Below are positions 25,788 to 34,147 of a DNA stretch of 64,000 nt, piece by piece. The stretch is from Fimbriimonas planktonicus (lineage in GTDB: Bacteria; Armatimonadota; Fimbriimonadia; Fimbriimonadales; Fimbriimonadaceae). The notes under the pieces were generated by a model. The model was not told the DNA's origin. It saw nothing but the letters and a program-made list of their open reading frames with translations, and ran no database searches. The stretch is taken from the NCBI GenBank assembly GCA_965234685.1, contig OZ248539.1, forward strand, positions 1,736,001 to 1,800,000, read 5' to 3'. Each line of letters begins with the position of its first letter. Positions within the stretch are counted from its first letter, which is position 1. The translations under genes were made by a program, and so were the position numbers.

Positions 25788-25793
25788 AATGCT

Positions 25794-26522
25794 GTGGTAA
25801 CACTTTTAACCGCCCTCACCCTTCTAAACCAAGGTGGAAATCTCTCGCACACGTACACCGCATCCCAAGCTAACACTCCTGTGTACACCGGGCTGTACAA
25901 CTCGTCCGGCACAGAAGTTACGACCGACAGCTACGTGACAAAGTTTACGTACAAACTTTCTTACAACACAACTGACAATTACCCGCTTGTGACCTACAGC
26001 GGACCTAGCGACGTCTGGAAAACTGAACTAACAGTTCACTTCAACAACAGTTCTTGGCAAAATCATAAATATTCTACAGGATTAGGATTTCAGGTGATGA
26101 ACTTTATCCTGACGAACAATACAACGAACAACACTACTGCGGTTTCTCAGGAGATTGACTACTTTGCGGACCCCCGACCGAATGGCGAGACAGCTTCGTT
26201 CGTTTGGTTCAACTCATCAACAAGTTTGCTCGAAAGAACAGTCGCATATAATGATATCAAGCCGCGTTGGATGCGATTCAGTGAGTTCACGACAATCTCT
26301 TCCGATGGAAAATCAGCCACGAGGGTTTGGTACTCAAGTCCAACGAGCAAGTTTCCATGGGCTTCCGGGATCGGGTTCCCGTCGTCCACAACTGTCACAA
26401 GCGAGACGCCTTATCCGACCAGTTTTGTCGGCGTGGTTTGGATGTTCCCACAAGCCTACGCTGGTGGGTTTTCATCCGTTGATACTGGTGTCACGAGCTC
26501 GTATGCAGCCGGCGGCAACTAA
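25794..26522 (+). CDS. Secreted Asn/Thr/Ser-rich protein of unknown function
   Basis: A 242-residue protein unlike anything I recognise. A short hydrophobic N-terminus (VTLLTALTLLNQGG) may be a weak signal peptide. The rest is rich in Asn, Thr, Ser, Tyr and Trp (for example LTNNTTNNTTAVSQE), as in beta-rich surface proteins, with no cysteine or catalytic motif visible. It is the only + strand gene between nuoC and nuoD, and its promoter is near-perfect and leaderless. A surface or extracellular matrix role is a guess. Confidence 0.7.
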   Translation: MVTLLTALTLLNQGGNLSHTYTASQANTPVYTGLYNSSGTEVTTDSYVTKFTYKLSYNTTDNYPLVTYSGPSDVWKTELTVHFNNSSWQNHKYSTGLGFQVMNFILTNNTTNNTTAVSQEIDYFADPRPNGETASFVWFNSSTSLLERTVAYNDIKPRWMRFSEFTTISSDGKSATRVWYSSPTSKFPWASGIGFPSSTTVTSETPYPTSFVGVVWMFPQAYAGGFSSVDTGVTSSYAAGGN

Positions 26523-26569
26523 CGACTCGAAAGTTAAGCCGCGCTAATAGTCCTCGCACAACAAAATCC

Positions 26570-26608
26570 GCTCGACTTCAGCAGTTTGCCAAAAATCTGA
26601 AGTCGAGC
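26570..26608 (-). terminator. Terminator hairpin downstream of nuoC
   Basis: GCTCGACTTCAG (26570-26581) and CTGAAGTCGAGC (26597-26608) form a perfect 12-base stem with a 15-base loop. On the minus strand the stem is followed by GGATTTTGTT. It separates nuoC from the rest of the locus, and supports the view that nuoA-nuoC transcription stops here and does not reach nuoD. Confidence 0.65.
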
Positions 26609-26704
26609 TAGTGGCCGATCAGACCAAAGTTAACTCGTCAAGGAGCTTGACCGCCGCCCGCGCTGGAAACTGGCTCATCTTTTGATTCTCGACCCGAGAA
26701 CGGA

Positions 26705-27295
26705 TCACCGTCCGCTGACGTCGTGAGAGCCGGTCTTTCCTTCGAAAGACTCACCGGCGTGCGGGACCATGAGGTCTTCCACGGCCGGACCACGGTCTCC
26801 GCCATCGAAGAGGACATCTTCCCCACCGAGCGGATACTCCTTTCGGAGTGGATAGCCAACCCAATCGTCGGGCAGGAGGAATCGGGTGCTCTGCTCATTT
26901 CCAGCAAAGTGAACACCAAAGAGGTCATTAACCTCGCGCTCGGGATATTCCGCGCCCATAAAGACGTCCTTCAAAGTCGGAATCGACTGGCCGTCATTTA
27001 CCGACACCTTCAGGAAAATCCGGGTCGTTCGCGTGGTGGACATCAGGTTGTAGATCACCTCGAATCGTCCGTCCAGGTCTCGCGGGTGCTCCCACCGGCT
27101 GTAGTCCGCACCGACGCACTCGACGAAGTAGTCGAACGCCAAATCGTCGTCGTCTTTGAGGAACTGAACGATCTCAACGAGTTTGTCGCGGTTCACGCAA
27201 ACATACAAATCGCCTCGATTATCCTTCGCGCTGAGGATGGCTTCGCCAAATTTGGCCGTCAGCTTAGTGACTTCAACGGTTTCGGCAACGATCAC
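26705..27295 (-). CDS. nuoC: NADH-quinone oxidoreductase subunit C
   Basis: The 30-kDa subunit of complex I, in the peripheral arm. The 196 residues include FVECVGADYSRWEHP, RFEVIYNLMS and the signature EYPEREVNDLFGVHFAGNEQSTRFLLPDDW followed by PLRKEYPLGG. Its ATG overlaps the nuoA stop by four bases. After SFEGK the frame ends quickly in TGSHDVSGR. A second frame continues for 31 more residues with a plausible acidic/Gly-rich tail, so the C-terminus may be frameshifted or naturally short. nuoB, normally between nuoA and nuoC, is absent. Confidence 0.95.
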   Translation of the reverse strand: MIVAETVEVTKLTAKFGEAILSAKDNRGDLYVCVNRDKLVEIVQFLKDDDDLAFDYFVECVGADYSRWEHPRDLDGRFEVIYNLMSTTRTTRIFLKVSVNDGQSIPTLKDVFMGAEYPEREVNDLFGVHFAGNEQSTRFLLPDDWVGYPLRKEYPLGGEDVLFDGGDRGPAVEDLMVPHAGESFEGKTGSHDVSGR

Positions 27296-27774
27296 GAAGT
27301 TGCCTCCATGGTTGCAGGTACCGGCACCGGCATGGAAAGTGTAGAGATGGCTTCGGTTCGGGCTTTCACTGGTTCCGCCAGTTTCTCCGGCGCAAGGGTC
27401 GCGCTTTCATCCCAGTCGATGGCGCCAACTCGAATGGCGTAAACGTAACCGAGAATCCAAGTCGACATGTAAACCAAGAATTCGAAGAAGCTGAAGATCA
27501 TGAATTCTCGCTCGCTTCCCTTGAACGCGGCGTACCAGCCCCAAAGGAAAACGGCTTCGATGTCGAACAGGATGAAGATTATTCCGACGAGATAGAACTT
27601 GACCGGGAACCGCTCGCGAGCGTTTCCGACTGGCTCCACGCCGCACTCGTATGGAGCCGACTTGTATGGCGTTCGATTTTTCGGACCGAGCAACCAGCTC
27701 AAAGTCACGAGCGCACCGCAAAGAAAAGCGGCGACGCCAACCATCACAAGGATCCCGAGGTACGACTCTCGCAT
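27292..27774 (-). CDS. nuoA: NADH-quinone oxidoreductase subunit A
   Basis: A small membrane-arm subunit of complex I: 160 residues with three transmembrane helices. The conserved KSAPYECGVEPVGNARERFPVKFYLVGIIFILFDIEAVFL block includes the Cys loop and the acidic FDxE pair in helix 2. The C-terminal tail after residue 125 is longer than usual and rich in Ala, Pro and Glu. TATGAT on the minus strand (27784-27789) lies 9 bases upstream of the ATG. It is divergent from gcvT with only 38 bases between starts. Confidence 0.95.
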   Translation of the reverse strand: MRESYLGILVMVGVAAFLCGALVTLSWLLGPKNRTPYKSAPYECGVEPVGNARERFPVKFYLVGIIFILFDIEAVFLWGWYAAFKGSEREFMIFSFFEFLVYMSTWILGYVYAIRVGAIDWDESATLAPEKLAEPVKARTEAISTLSMPVPVPATMEATS

Positions 27775-27812
27775 CTTAGGTTGATCATACCGCGACGGGT
27801 AACTTCAATCAA

Positions 27813-28883
27813 ATGATGCTGAGAACCCCTCTGTACGATGCCCACGTTCGACTGAATGCGAAAATCGTTCCCTTTGCGGGATACGACATGCCCGTGCAGT
27901 ACGCCAGCGTCATTCACGAAGCCAAAGCCGTTCGCCATCGGGCCGGAATGTTTGATGTCTCCCACATGGCGCGACTCCGACTGGTCGGCTCTACGGTTCT
28001 TGCCGATCTTGAAAATCTGACCACCAACGACGTAAGTGTTCTGGAAGATGGCGTGGGCCAATATTCCCTCCTTCCGAACGCAACCGGCGGAGTTGTGGAC
28101 GACATCATCGTCTATCGCCTGAGTGCGTTTGAATTCTATGTTGTGGTGAACGCGGCGAACCACGAGAAGGACGTGGCTTGGATCACCTCACACCTCGACA
28201 CCTCGGTCCACTTTACGGACGAGACGGACGGCACCGCGATGATCGCCGTCCAAGGTCCATCTGCCGAAGAAATCGTTGCCTCACTATCGGAGGAAAGCGT
28301 CGTTCATCTTCCGCTATTCGGAGTAGCAAATGTCACAGTTGCCGGCATCCCATGCTTCATTGCCCGAAGCGGCTACACCGGAGAGGACGGATTCGAGATC
28401 ATCTGTCCCTCCGAGCAGGCCGATGCGCTCTGGACCGCTCTGCATGCGGCGGGAGTCGAGCCTTGTGGCCTCGCCTCGCGAGATACCCTTCGCGTCGAAG
28501 CCGGTCTTCCCCTCTATGGCCACGAGCTCACGGACGAAACCAGTCCCATCGCGGCTGGGCTCGGCTGGGTCGTTAGTAAAACGAAGTCATTCATTGGCAG
28601 TGAGCACGTCAATCAGGTCCGCGCCGACGGCCCGAGCACGAAGTTACAGGGGATCCGGCTCGAAACCAAACGCCTCCTGATGCCAGGAATGGCGGTCAAC
28701 CTTGACGGCGAGCAGATCGGAGAGATCACCAGCGGCGTCTACTCGCCGATGCTCGATTGCGGAATTGCCTTCGCGTATCTCCGCAGCGATGTGAAGCTAA
28801 AAACAAGCGTGACCGTTGATATCCGCGGAAAGCAAGAGCCCGCTACTGTGGTCAGCAAGCGCTTCTACAAACGCGAATCGTAA
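27813..28883 (+). CDS. gcvT: Aminomethyltransferase, glycine cleavage T protein
   Basis: Transfers the methylene group from the aminomethyl-lipoyl H protein to tetrahydrofolate and releases ammonia. The 356 residues are full length. LRTPLYDAHVRLNAKIVPFAGYDMPVQY and VFDVSHMARLRL (MFDVSHM) are the standard N-terminal motifs, and RSGYTGEDGFEI and LRVEAGLPLYGHEL complete the folate site. TAACTT (27800-27805) ends 7 bases before the ATG; ATG codons are doubled. The other glycine cleavage genes are not in this window. Confidence 0.96.
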   Translation: MMLRTPLYDAHVRLNAKIVPFAGYDMPVQYASVIHEAKAVRHRAGMFDVSHMARLRLVGSTVLADLENLTTNDVSVLEDGVGQYSLLPNATGGVVDDIIVYRLSAFEFYVVVNAANHEKDVAWITSHLDTSVHFTDETDGTAMIAVQGPSAEEIVASLSEESVVHLPLFGVANVTVAGIPCFIARSGYTGEDGFEIICPSEQADALWTALHAAGVEPCGLASRDTLRVEAGLPLYGHELTDETSPIAAGLGWVVSKTKSFIGSEHVNQVRADGPSTKLQGIRLETKRLLMPGMAVNLDGEQIGEITSGVYSPMLDCGIAFAYLRSDVKLKTSVTVDIRGKQEPATVVSKRFYKRES

Positions 28884-28906
28884 CAAGGCGCACAATAAGA
28901 GGTGAT

Positions 28907-29611
28907 ATGAACCATCACGTGATTTGTTCTCTCGATACGGGCAACCTGCAACACGCCAAGGAAACCGTGACTCGTCTGGCACCCCACGTGGGCGCATTCA
29001 AAATCGGCCATGCCCTGACCTTGGGTAACGGCCTTCACGTGGTCGAAGAGCTTCGGGCGGCTGGGGCAAAGAGAATCTTCCTCGATCTCAAGTTTCACGA
29101 CATCCCAAACACCGTCGCCCTTGCCGTCCATGAAGCGGCCAAATATGGCGTTTGGATGATGACGGTTCACATCTCGGGCGGCCCGGCCATGTTGCAGGCG
29201 GCGGTTGAACAGGCACGGTCCTTCGGCGAAGATCAGCGCCCACTCCTGGTCGGCGTCTCCGTGCTTACTTCGCTCGACGAAGAAACCTTGCACCGCGACC
29301 TCGGAATCAATCGACCGCTAGAATCGCAGGTGCTGGAGCTCAGCAAAATGGCCATCGACAACGACCTCGACGGCGTGGTCTCAAGCCCGCACGAGGCCGC
29401 AGCGATTCGAAATGCCGTTGGGCACAGCCCGATCATCGTGACTCCAGGCATCCGGATGGCCGATGCTGCGACTCACGATCAGAAGCGAGTCGCCGACGCC
29501 AAAACGGCGCTGGCGAACGGCAGCAGCTACCTAGTTATCGGTCGCGCGCTGAGTGAATCCCAAGATCCGCTGGCGACCTTAGCTCAGTTCGGTTTGATGC
29601 CGGAAAACTAA
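28907..29611 (+). CDS. pyrF: Orotidine 5'-phosphate decarboxylase
   Basis: Last step of UMP synthesis. The 234-residue TIM barrel has the catalytic FLDLKFHDIPNTVALAV stretch with the Asp-Lys-Asp tetrad and, at the phosphate end, IVTPGIRMADAATHDQKRVADA. This is the bacterial group I type. AAGAGGTGAT precedes the ATG as a ribosome site. It heads a compact + strand run with nuoE, araD and the HD hydrolase. Confidence 0.96.
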   Translation: MNHHVICSLDTGNLQHAKETVTRLAPHVGAFKIGHALTLGNGLHVVEELRAAGAKRIFLDLKFHDIPNTVALAVHEAAKYGVWMMTVHISGGPAMLQAAVEQARSFGEDQRPLLVGVSVLTSLDEETLHRDLGINRPLESQVLELSKMAIDNDLDGVVSSPHEAAAIRNAVGHSPIIVTPGIRMADAATHDQKRVADAKTALANGSSYLVIGRALSESQDPLATLAQFGLMPEN

Positions 29612-29630
29612 GCGGGTACCCTTCAGATTC

Positions 29631-30254
29631 ATGAGCGAGCTACTCAAACTCGGTGCCCCAAACGAACGGCCTCGCGCGCCCAAACCCGGCGAAGTTGAAC
29701 TCAATTTCACCGAACAAGGCGTTGCAGAACTTGAAGCACTCGTTTCGCACTATCCGAACAAGAAAGCCTGCATTCTTCCGGCTCTTTGGCTCGCTCAGCG
29801 TGAATACGGCGGTTACCTCAACGGACCCGCGATTGCAGAGGTCGCCTTCCGACTCGGCCGTGCTTACGCCGAAGTGGAAGGCGTCGCAACCTTCTACACG
29901 CTGTACAACACCGCTCACCAGCCGGGCCGACACAAGCTGGAACTCTGCACCTGCCTCAGCTGCATGGTCAACGGAGCCTTCGACCTGCGCGATTACATCC
30001 GAGAGAAGCTCGGGGTCGGTCACGGCGAGACCACCGCAGATGGCGAATTCACCTTTGAAGAAGTCGAGTGCCTCAACGCTTGCGACCGCGCGGTCGTGAT
30101 GCAGGTTGGCGACGAGTATTACGGTCCGCTCGACAAGGCGGGAATCGATGCCCTACTCGAAAAGCTCCGCACCGCGCCCGAGAACACGGTCATAAAGTAC
30201 GCCAACGCCGTTGTGCGAGTTCAGCTTCGCAAAGACGAAGCACCGACGGCCTGA
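29631..30254 (+). CDS. nuoE: NADH-quinone oxidoreductase subunit E (24 kDa, 2Fe-2S)
   Basis: The thioredoxin-like [2Fe-2S] subunit of complex I. Of the 207 residues, the first 90 form the helical part ending in GVATFYTLYNTAHQPGRH. The cluster ligands are C-x4-C (CTCLSC) and, about 45 residues later, C-x3-C (ECLNAC). TACCCT (29617-29622) lies 8 bases before the ATG. nuoF and nuoG, the usual partners, are not present. The gene is 1.9 kb from nuoA but on the other strand, so complex I genes here are dispersed. Confidence 0.95.
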   Translation: MSELLKLGAPNERPRAPKPGEVELNFTEQGVAELEALVSHYPNKKACILPALWLAQREYGGYLNGPAIAEVAFRLGRAYAEVEGVATFYTLYNTAHQPGRHKLELCTCLSCMVNGAFDLRDYIREKLGVGHGETTADGEFTFEEVECLNACDRAVVMQVGDEYYGPLDKAGIDALLEKLRTAPENTVIKYANAVVRVQLRKDEAPTA

Positions 30255-30958
30255 TGAGCACGACCTACTCTTGGATTCAGGAAGAAGCCTGGGCCGCAAA
30301 CCAGCGTATCGGTTCGGAGAAACTCGCCGCGCTGACTTGGGGAAATGCCAGCGCCGTTGAACGGACCTCGGGCGTTTTCGCCATCAAGCCGTCTGGCGTG
30401 CCCTACGAAAACCTGAACGTAGAGGACATGGTCATTTGCTCCATTGAAGATGCCTCGGTTGTTTACGGCAACAAGAAGGCCTCCAGCGACGCGATCACCC
30501 ATGCGGCGCTCTACCGAGCCTTCCCCGAGATTGGCGGAATCGTCCACACGCACTCGCCCAAGGCAACCGCTTGGGCGCAAACGGGGCTAGATCTTCCCTG
30601 CCTCGGCACAACCCACGCAGATCACTTTGCGGGTCCGGTTCCCTGCACCCGCCCGCTTAGCGAAGAGGAGATCAATTCGGCCTATGTTTTGAACACCGCG
30701 GTCGTGATCATCGAAACATTCGAAAAACGCGGCCTGAACCCGGCAGCGATTCCGGCCGTTTTGGTTGGGCAACATGGTCCATTTACTTGGTCAGAATCGG
30801 CCACCGGTGCGGTGGACAATGCCATCGCACTTGAAGCTTGCACCGCGATGGCCTTCGATATGTTTAACCTCACCGGGAATCTCGTTCCGATTCCCGATGC
30901 GCTTCTTCGCTATCACTACGAGCGCAAGCACGGCCCCAAGGCGACCTACGGTCAGTGA
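30254..30958 (+). CDS. araD: L-ribulose-5-phosphate 4-epimerase (class II aldolase fold)
   Basis: A 234-residue class II aldolase/epimerase. LTWGNASAVE and AIKPSGVPYENL form the substrate loop. HTHSPKATAWAQ supplies two zinc histidines and VGQHGPFTWS the third, and CLGTTHADHFAGPVPCTRPL is characteristic of AraD. The reaction links arabinose or ascorbate catabolism to xylulose 5-phosphate. The ATG shares its A with the nuoE stop (TGATG). Other arabinose genes are not nearby, though GH10 and GH29 genes downstream suggest plant-polysaccharide sugars. Confidence 0.92.
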   Translation: MSTTYSWIQEEAWAANQRIGSEKLAALTWGNASAVERTSGVFAIKPSGVPYENLNVEDMVICSIEDASVVYGNKKASSDAITHAALYRAFPEIGGIVHTHSPKATAWAQTGLDLPCLGTTHADHFAGPVPCTRPLSEEEINSAYVLNTAVVIIETFEKRGLNPAAIPAVLVGQHGPFTWSESATGAVDNAIALEACTAMAFDMFNLTGNLVPIPDALLRYHYERKHGPKATYGQ

Positions 30959-31488
30959 GCAAACTCGACGCCGCCATCCGCTTTGCCGCCGAAAGGCATG
31001 AGGGCCAATGGCGGGATGGGGAGTTTCCGTTGCCTTACATCACGCATCCGGTGGAGGTGCTTCTCAACCTACGCAACGTTGGCCAAGTGACCGACGAGGA
31101 CATGCTAGTAGCAGCCGTGCTTCACGATTTGCAGGAAGAAACTCCAACCACGAACGAAGAGATTTGCTCCATTTTTGGGAATAAGGCAGCCATCCTGGTG
31201 AGTGAACTCACCCGAGTCGAACCCCTTGAGATGGAAATTGCGAGCCTTAGAAAGGAGCAGATTTTCGAATTGAGAACGCAGTACTTGCTCCAAGGAATTG
31301 AGGAGATGAGTTCAGAAGCGAAGGCCATCAAACTTGCGGATCGACTGTCAAACCTTCGCGAAGCCAAACGTACGCGTAGCGAAGGGCGTGTGGAGCGATA
31401 CAAAGTCCAAACAAAACGGATTCTGAAATTCATTCCAGAATCCGTTAATCCCGCCCTGTGGCGCGCCGTTCGAGCGGAACTACGCTAG
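30955..31488 (+). CDS. HD-domain hydrolase, (p)ppGpp-hydrolase (SpoT/MESH1)-like
   Basis: A 177-residue single-domain HD protein. AAERHEGQWR, PLPYITHPVEVLLNL and AVLHDLQEETPTT reproduce the RelA/SpoT hydrolase pattern (H...HP...HDxxE-E/D-T), and AIKLADRLSNLREAKR matches the 'KLADRxxNL' region. A small alarmone hydrolase is the likely role. It lacks synthetase and regulatory domains. GTG at 30955 overlaps the araD stop (GTGA). The last 4 bases overlap the converging YHYH gene. Confidence 0.82.
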   Translation: MSKLDAAIRFAAERHEGQWRDGEFPLPYITHPVEVLLNLRNVGQVTDEDMLVAAVLHDLQEETPTTNEEICSIFGNKAAILVSELTRVEPLEMEIASLRKEQIFELRTQYLLQGIEEMSSEAKAIKLADRLSNLREAKRTRSEGRVERYKVQTKRILKFIPESVNPALWRAVRAELR

Positions 31489-33005
31489 CCGCCCGGTCCT
31501 CGGCGCATCGTCACCTGACCGACGTAGCCGCCGATGATGAACGGGAACTTGCCCGGCGTGACGTGATAGTGCACCCCCCGATCCTTGTCTTCGTGCGCAT
31601 TAAAACCGTTGAGTGGGTTGGTCTTTGAGTCTTTCGCCATCACTCCATCACCCTCGTAGGGCCCGTAGACCGGAATGCCGTCGAAACCAAAGCCGATGAT
31701 TGGGGAGTGCTCGTCGCCGTTGTCGGCAAATGGCGTGTTTACGCAGATCGGATACTTGTGATAGTGGTACTGATAGTTCGGCGCTGGATGTCCGCAGCAG
31801 CGATCCATCAGGTCCACCGCCCATTCCATGTTTCCATCGAACGGGTTGAAGAACACGACGCCGTTGACGGCGAGTCCAACCGGTCCCATCGGAAGAGCCC
31901 GGTTCCGGTTGTCTTGCGTCATCGGTACCGCGCTTGGATTCAGCTTCGGCTCGATCGCCAACCGGAAGTTTCCAGGGAATTCCTGAATGTAGTTCGGGTC
32001 GTACCCTTGGGTTCCGTAGGTGTCCGGGAACTTGGCGGTGGGATGGTTCGGCACGTTTCGGTTTTCGAACCGGAAAGTGCTTGACCCATCGAAGGTCAGG
32101 ACAACGTTGTCGGGCACGAACTTTGTCTCCTTGACGAGTTCCCCCTTGACATCAAGAAAACCGGGCCTTAGCCACGAGGTCATCGCGCCTAGGAATGGAG
32201 TTTCCCAGCGGCCAGCCTGATAGAACAGGCGGTCGGCATTCTTGTAATCAATCTTGAGCGGAGCCGCCGCGCTTGGCTGGACGACTTCGCCCGGCTTGGC
32301 TTGGTAGTACCACCGGCCCCCAAGGTGCACTAAATTCTCGGGTGCCGGAGCTTTTTCGGCGGTCGGCTTTGCCTTCGGCTCCTTCAGCCCCCTCAGCGAT
32401 CGCGAGTACTGCGTGAGCTCGAAATCGTCGATGAAGAAGTACGAGCCCTTCTTATCCTTCGAAGCGCCATTCTTAAACTCGACCGAGATCTTCACCGAGT
32501 CCACTTCGGCGAATGGCAGAAGCTCTTCGAAGTCATAAGTCCGCCAAGCTTCGGCTCCCTGCTTCCCTTCCTTGCCATTGACGGCGAGGTCGGCGCGGGC
32601 TTTGGTGACCTCGCGGTAGATGAATCGTTCCGCCGTATCCAAGGTGTTACTGCCGTTTTTCGAGAGGAAAGTGATCTTCATGATCAGCGTGTCCTTGTCG
32701 ACTTTGAAGCCATCTTCCGCGAGTCCGCGGAAGGCGAATCGGATCCATTTCCCTTTCGCTTGATCGAGCCCAGTCACCATCGCGGAGACCTTTCCTTCGG
32801 GCTTGCTGGAGTTGAACGCGATTCCAGGTGAGGAAATTTCGTCCTGATAGCCCGCAAACAGGTAGTCGGCCTGCCCGGAGAGTTCGAATCCAGACGGGGC
32901 GGTTTTCGCCGCGTTTGCCGCGTCGAAGGAGCCGTTCGGAACCAGATTGGCCACCGTTTCATCCTTTGCCGAAAGTGCGCATATGAGTAACAAGGTGTTG
33001 ATCAT
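31485..33005 (-). CDS. Exported YHYH-domain protein
   Basis: A 506-residue secreted protein. A short signal (MINTLLLICALSAKDE) is followed by a carbohydrate-binding-like beta domain (PNGSFDAANAAKTAPSGFEL up to about residue 210) and a C-terminal YHYH domain. The latter contains DRCCGHPAPNYQYHYHKYP, IIGFGFDGIPVYGPY and the closing HYHVTPGKFPFIIGGY. YHYH domains occur in secreted proteins of environmental bacteria; no reaction is established. The ATG at 33005 has a strong AGGAGAAAAGA ribosome site. Confidence 0.85.
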   Translation of the reverse strand: MINTLLLICALSAKDETVANLVPNGSFDAANAAKTAPSGFELSGQADYLFAGYQDEISSPGIAFNSSKPEGKVSAMVTGLDQAKGKWIRFAFRGLAEDGFKVDKDTLIMKITFLSKNGSNTLDTAERFIYREVTKARADLAVNGKEGKQGAEAWRTYDFEELLPFAEVDSVKISVEFKNGASKDKKGSYFFIDDFELTQYSRSLRGLKEPKAKPTAEKAPAPENLVHLGGRWYYQAKPGEVVQPSAAAPLKIDYKNADRLFYQAGRWETPFLGAMTSWLRPGFLDVKGELVKETKFVPDNVVLTFDGSSTFRFENRNVPNHPTAKFPDTYGTQGYDPNYIQEFPGNFRLAIEPKLNPSAVPMTQDNRNRALPMGPVGLAVNGVVFFNPFDGNMEWAVDLMDRCCGHPAPNYQYHYHKYPICVNTPFADNGDEHSPIIGFGFDGIPVYGPYEGDGVMAKDSKTNPLNGFNAHEDKDRGVHYHVTPGKFPFIIGGYVGQVTMRRGPGG

Positions 33006-33073
33006 TCTTTTCTCCTGCGCAACATCCTGCCGGTTGGCGGTGAGGATTTCGTGAGCAAACCGGCCCATTTGAC

Positions 33074-33102
33074 TTGGCGCAGAAATCGCGAGCGGTTACG
33101 AT
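33074..33102 (+). promoter_or_regulatory. Leaderless promoter of 33109 small gene
   Basis: TTGGCG (33074-33079), a 17-base spacer and TACGAT (33097-33102) are followed 6 bases later by ATG 33109. This choice favours the second of two in-frame ATGs (33103 and 33109). Confidence 0.55.
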
Positions 33103-33108
33103 ATGCGC

Positions 33109-33237
33109 ATGGCCAAGAAGAAAGTCCTTCCGCGCGAGAAGCCAACGCCGGTCGCAACCCCGCCTCACCTTCAAGTTTTCGGCTGGCTCGCCGGGAAAAA
33201 GCCGGTGCCGCACCAGGTGGAAGACAACAAAAAGTAA
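33109..33237 (+). CDS. Small basic Lys/Pro-rich protein, unknown
   Basis: A 42-residue frame starting MAKKKVLPREKPTPVATPPH, continuing with a single hydrophobic patch around VFGWLAG, and ending HQVEDNKK. The well-spaced promoter and leaderless start support a real gene. I do not recognise the family. It is followed by a GC-rich hairpin at 33335 and lies divergent to the YHYH gene. Confidence 0.5.
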   Translation: MAKKKVLPREKPTPVATPPHLQVFGWLAGKKPVPHQVEDNKK

Positions 33238-33334
33238 ACCTTTAAAAATGGGCGAAACCTGTTTCTGGTTTTCGCGTCATACAGGTGTGGGAAGCGAAAG
33301 CGACTCACATGTTCCTCCATACTCCCTCATAAAC

Positions 33335-33360
33335 AGGCGCCCTCCCCCAGGGCGCCTTCT
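33335..33360 (+). terminator. Terminator-like hairpin after small gene
   Basis: AGGCGCCCT (33335-33343) and AGGGCGCCT (33349-33357) form a 9-base stem around CCCCC, followed by TCTT. It would end the 33109 transcript before the glycosyltransferase promoter. Confidence 0.55.
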
Positions 33361-33408
33361 TAATGTGCGCCTTCTCTATTCGCGGCTCGCCGGTACACTC
33401 CCGAAACC

Positions 33409-34143
33409 TTGACCGAAGTGTTCTTGAGCGTGGTCATTCCCGCTTATAACGAGGAGGACCGCCTGCCGCGAACCTTGGCCCGATTGCAGGAGTATTACGG
33501 TGCGCAATCCTACACCTTTGAAGTCATCGTGATGAGCGATGGCAGCAAGGACCGCACGGTGGCCCTGGCGCAGGCTTTTGCCGCGAACGATTCCCGGTTC
33601 CGCGTGGTCGATAGCCAGCCGAACCGGGGCAAAGGGTACGTGGTTCGGACCGGAATGCTGCAGGCTCGGGGGCAGTACGTTCTGTTCTGCGATGCCGACC
33701 TTGCGACGCCTCAAGAGGAGACCGAGAAGCTCTTGCCGAAGCTGGAAGCCGGGTTTGATGTCGCGATTGGAAGCCGTCCTCTGCGAGATAGCAACCTCGA
33801 AGTCCGCCAGCCCTTTTACCGAGAAGCGCTTGGCCGGATGGCGAACAAGCTGATTCAGATCGTCGCCGTGCCGGGCATTCGCGACACCCAGTGCGGGTTC
33901 AAGATGTTTAACGCGAAGTCGAATGCCGACATTTTTTCTCGCTGCAAGCTTGATGGTTTCAGCTTCGACTTCGAGGCGCTGATGATTGCTCGGGACCTTG
34001 GCTATACCGTTGCCGAGGTTCCGATTCGTTGGATGAACCAAGAAGGCAGCAAGGTCAACATTTGGCGTGACTATCCCCGTGTTTTTCGCGATCTCTTTAA
34101 ACTACGGCTGATGGGCAAGACCCGCCGACTGGCCAAAAACTAA
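33409..34143 (+). CDS. Dolichyl-phosphate glucose-type glycosyltransferase (GT2)
   Basis: A 244-residue GT2 enzyme. LSVVIPAYNEEDRLPRTLAR and VIVMSDGSKDRTVALA open the domain. PNRGKGYVVRTGMLQARG and YVLFCDADLATP give the acceptor and DxD parts. VPGIRDTQCGFKMFN, with the following FDFEALMIARDLGY, is highly specific for polyprenyl-phosphate glucosyltransferases (Alg5-like). It would load a sugar from a nucleotide donor onto a lipid carrier at the membrane. The start is TTG 33409 with TACACT 9 bases upstream; GTG 33418 is an alternative. The methyltransferase follows 4 bases later. Confidence 0.9.
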   Translation: MTEVFLSVVIPAYNEEDRLPRTLARLQEYYGAQSYTFEVIVMSDGSKDRTVALAQAFAANDSRFRVVDSQPNRGKGYVVRTGMLQARGQYVLFCDADLATPQEETEKLLPKLEAGFDVAIGSRPLRDSNLEVRQPFYREALGRMANKLIQIVAVPGIRDTQCGFKMFNAKSNADIFSRCKLDGFSFDFEALMIARDLGYTVAEVPIRWMNQEGSKVNIWRDYPRVFRDLFKLRLMGKTRRLAKN

Positions 34144-34147
34144 GCTC

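Larger units (their letters stand above)
25035..25793. other. Intergenic region between prepilin 3 and the secreted Asn/Thr-rich gene
   Basis: About 760 bases of lower GC. It contains the prepilin 3 leader element (minus strand, 25109-25124), a broken lipoprotein-like frame at 25245-25587 listed separately, and at its right end the promoter of the 25794 gene. No intact gene is supported. Confidence 0.55.
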
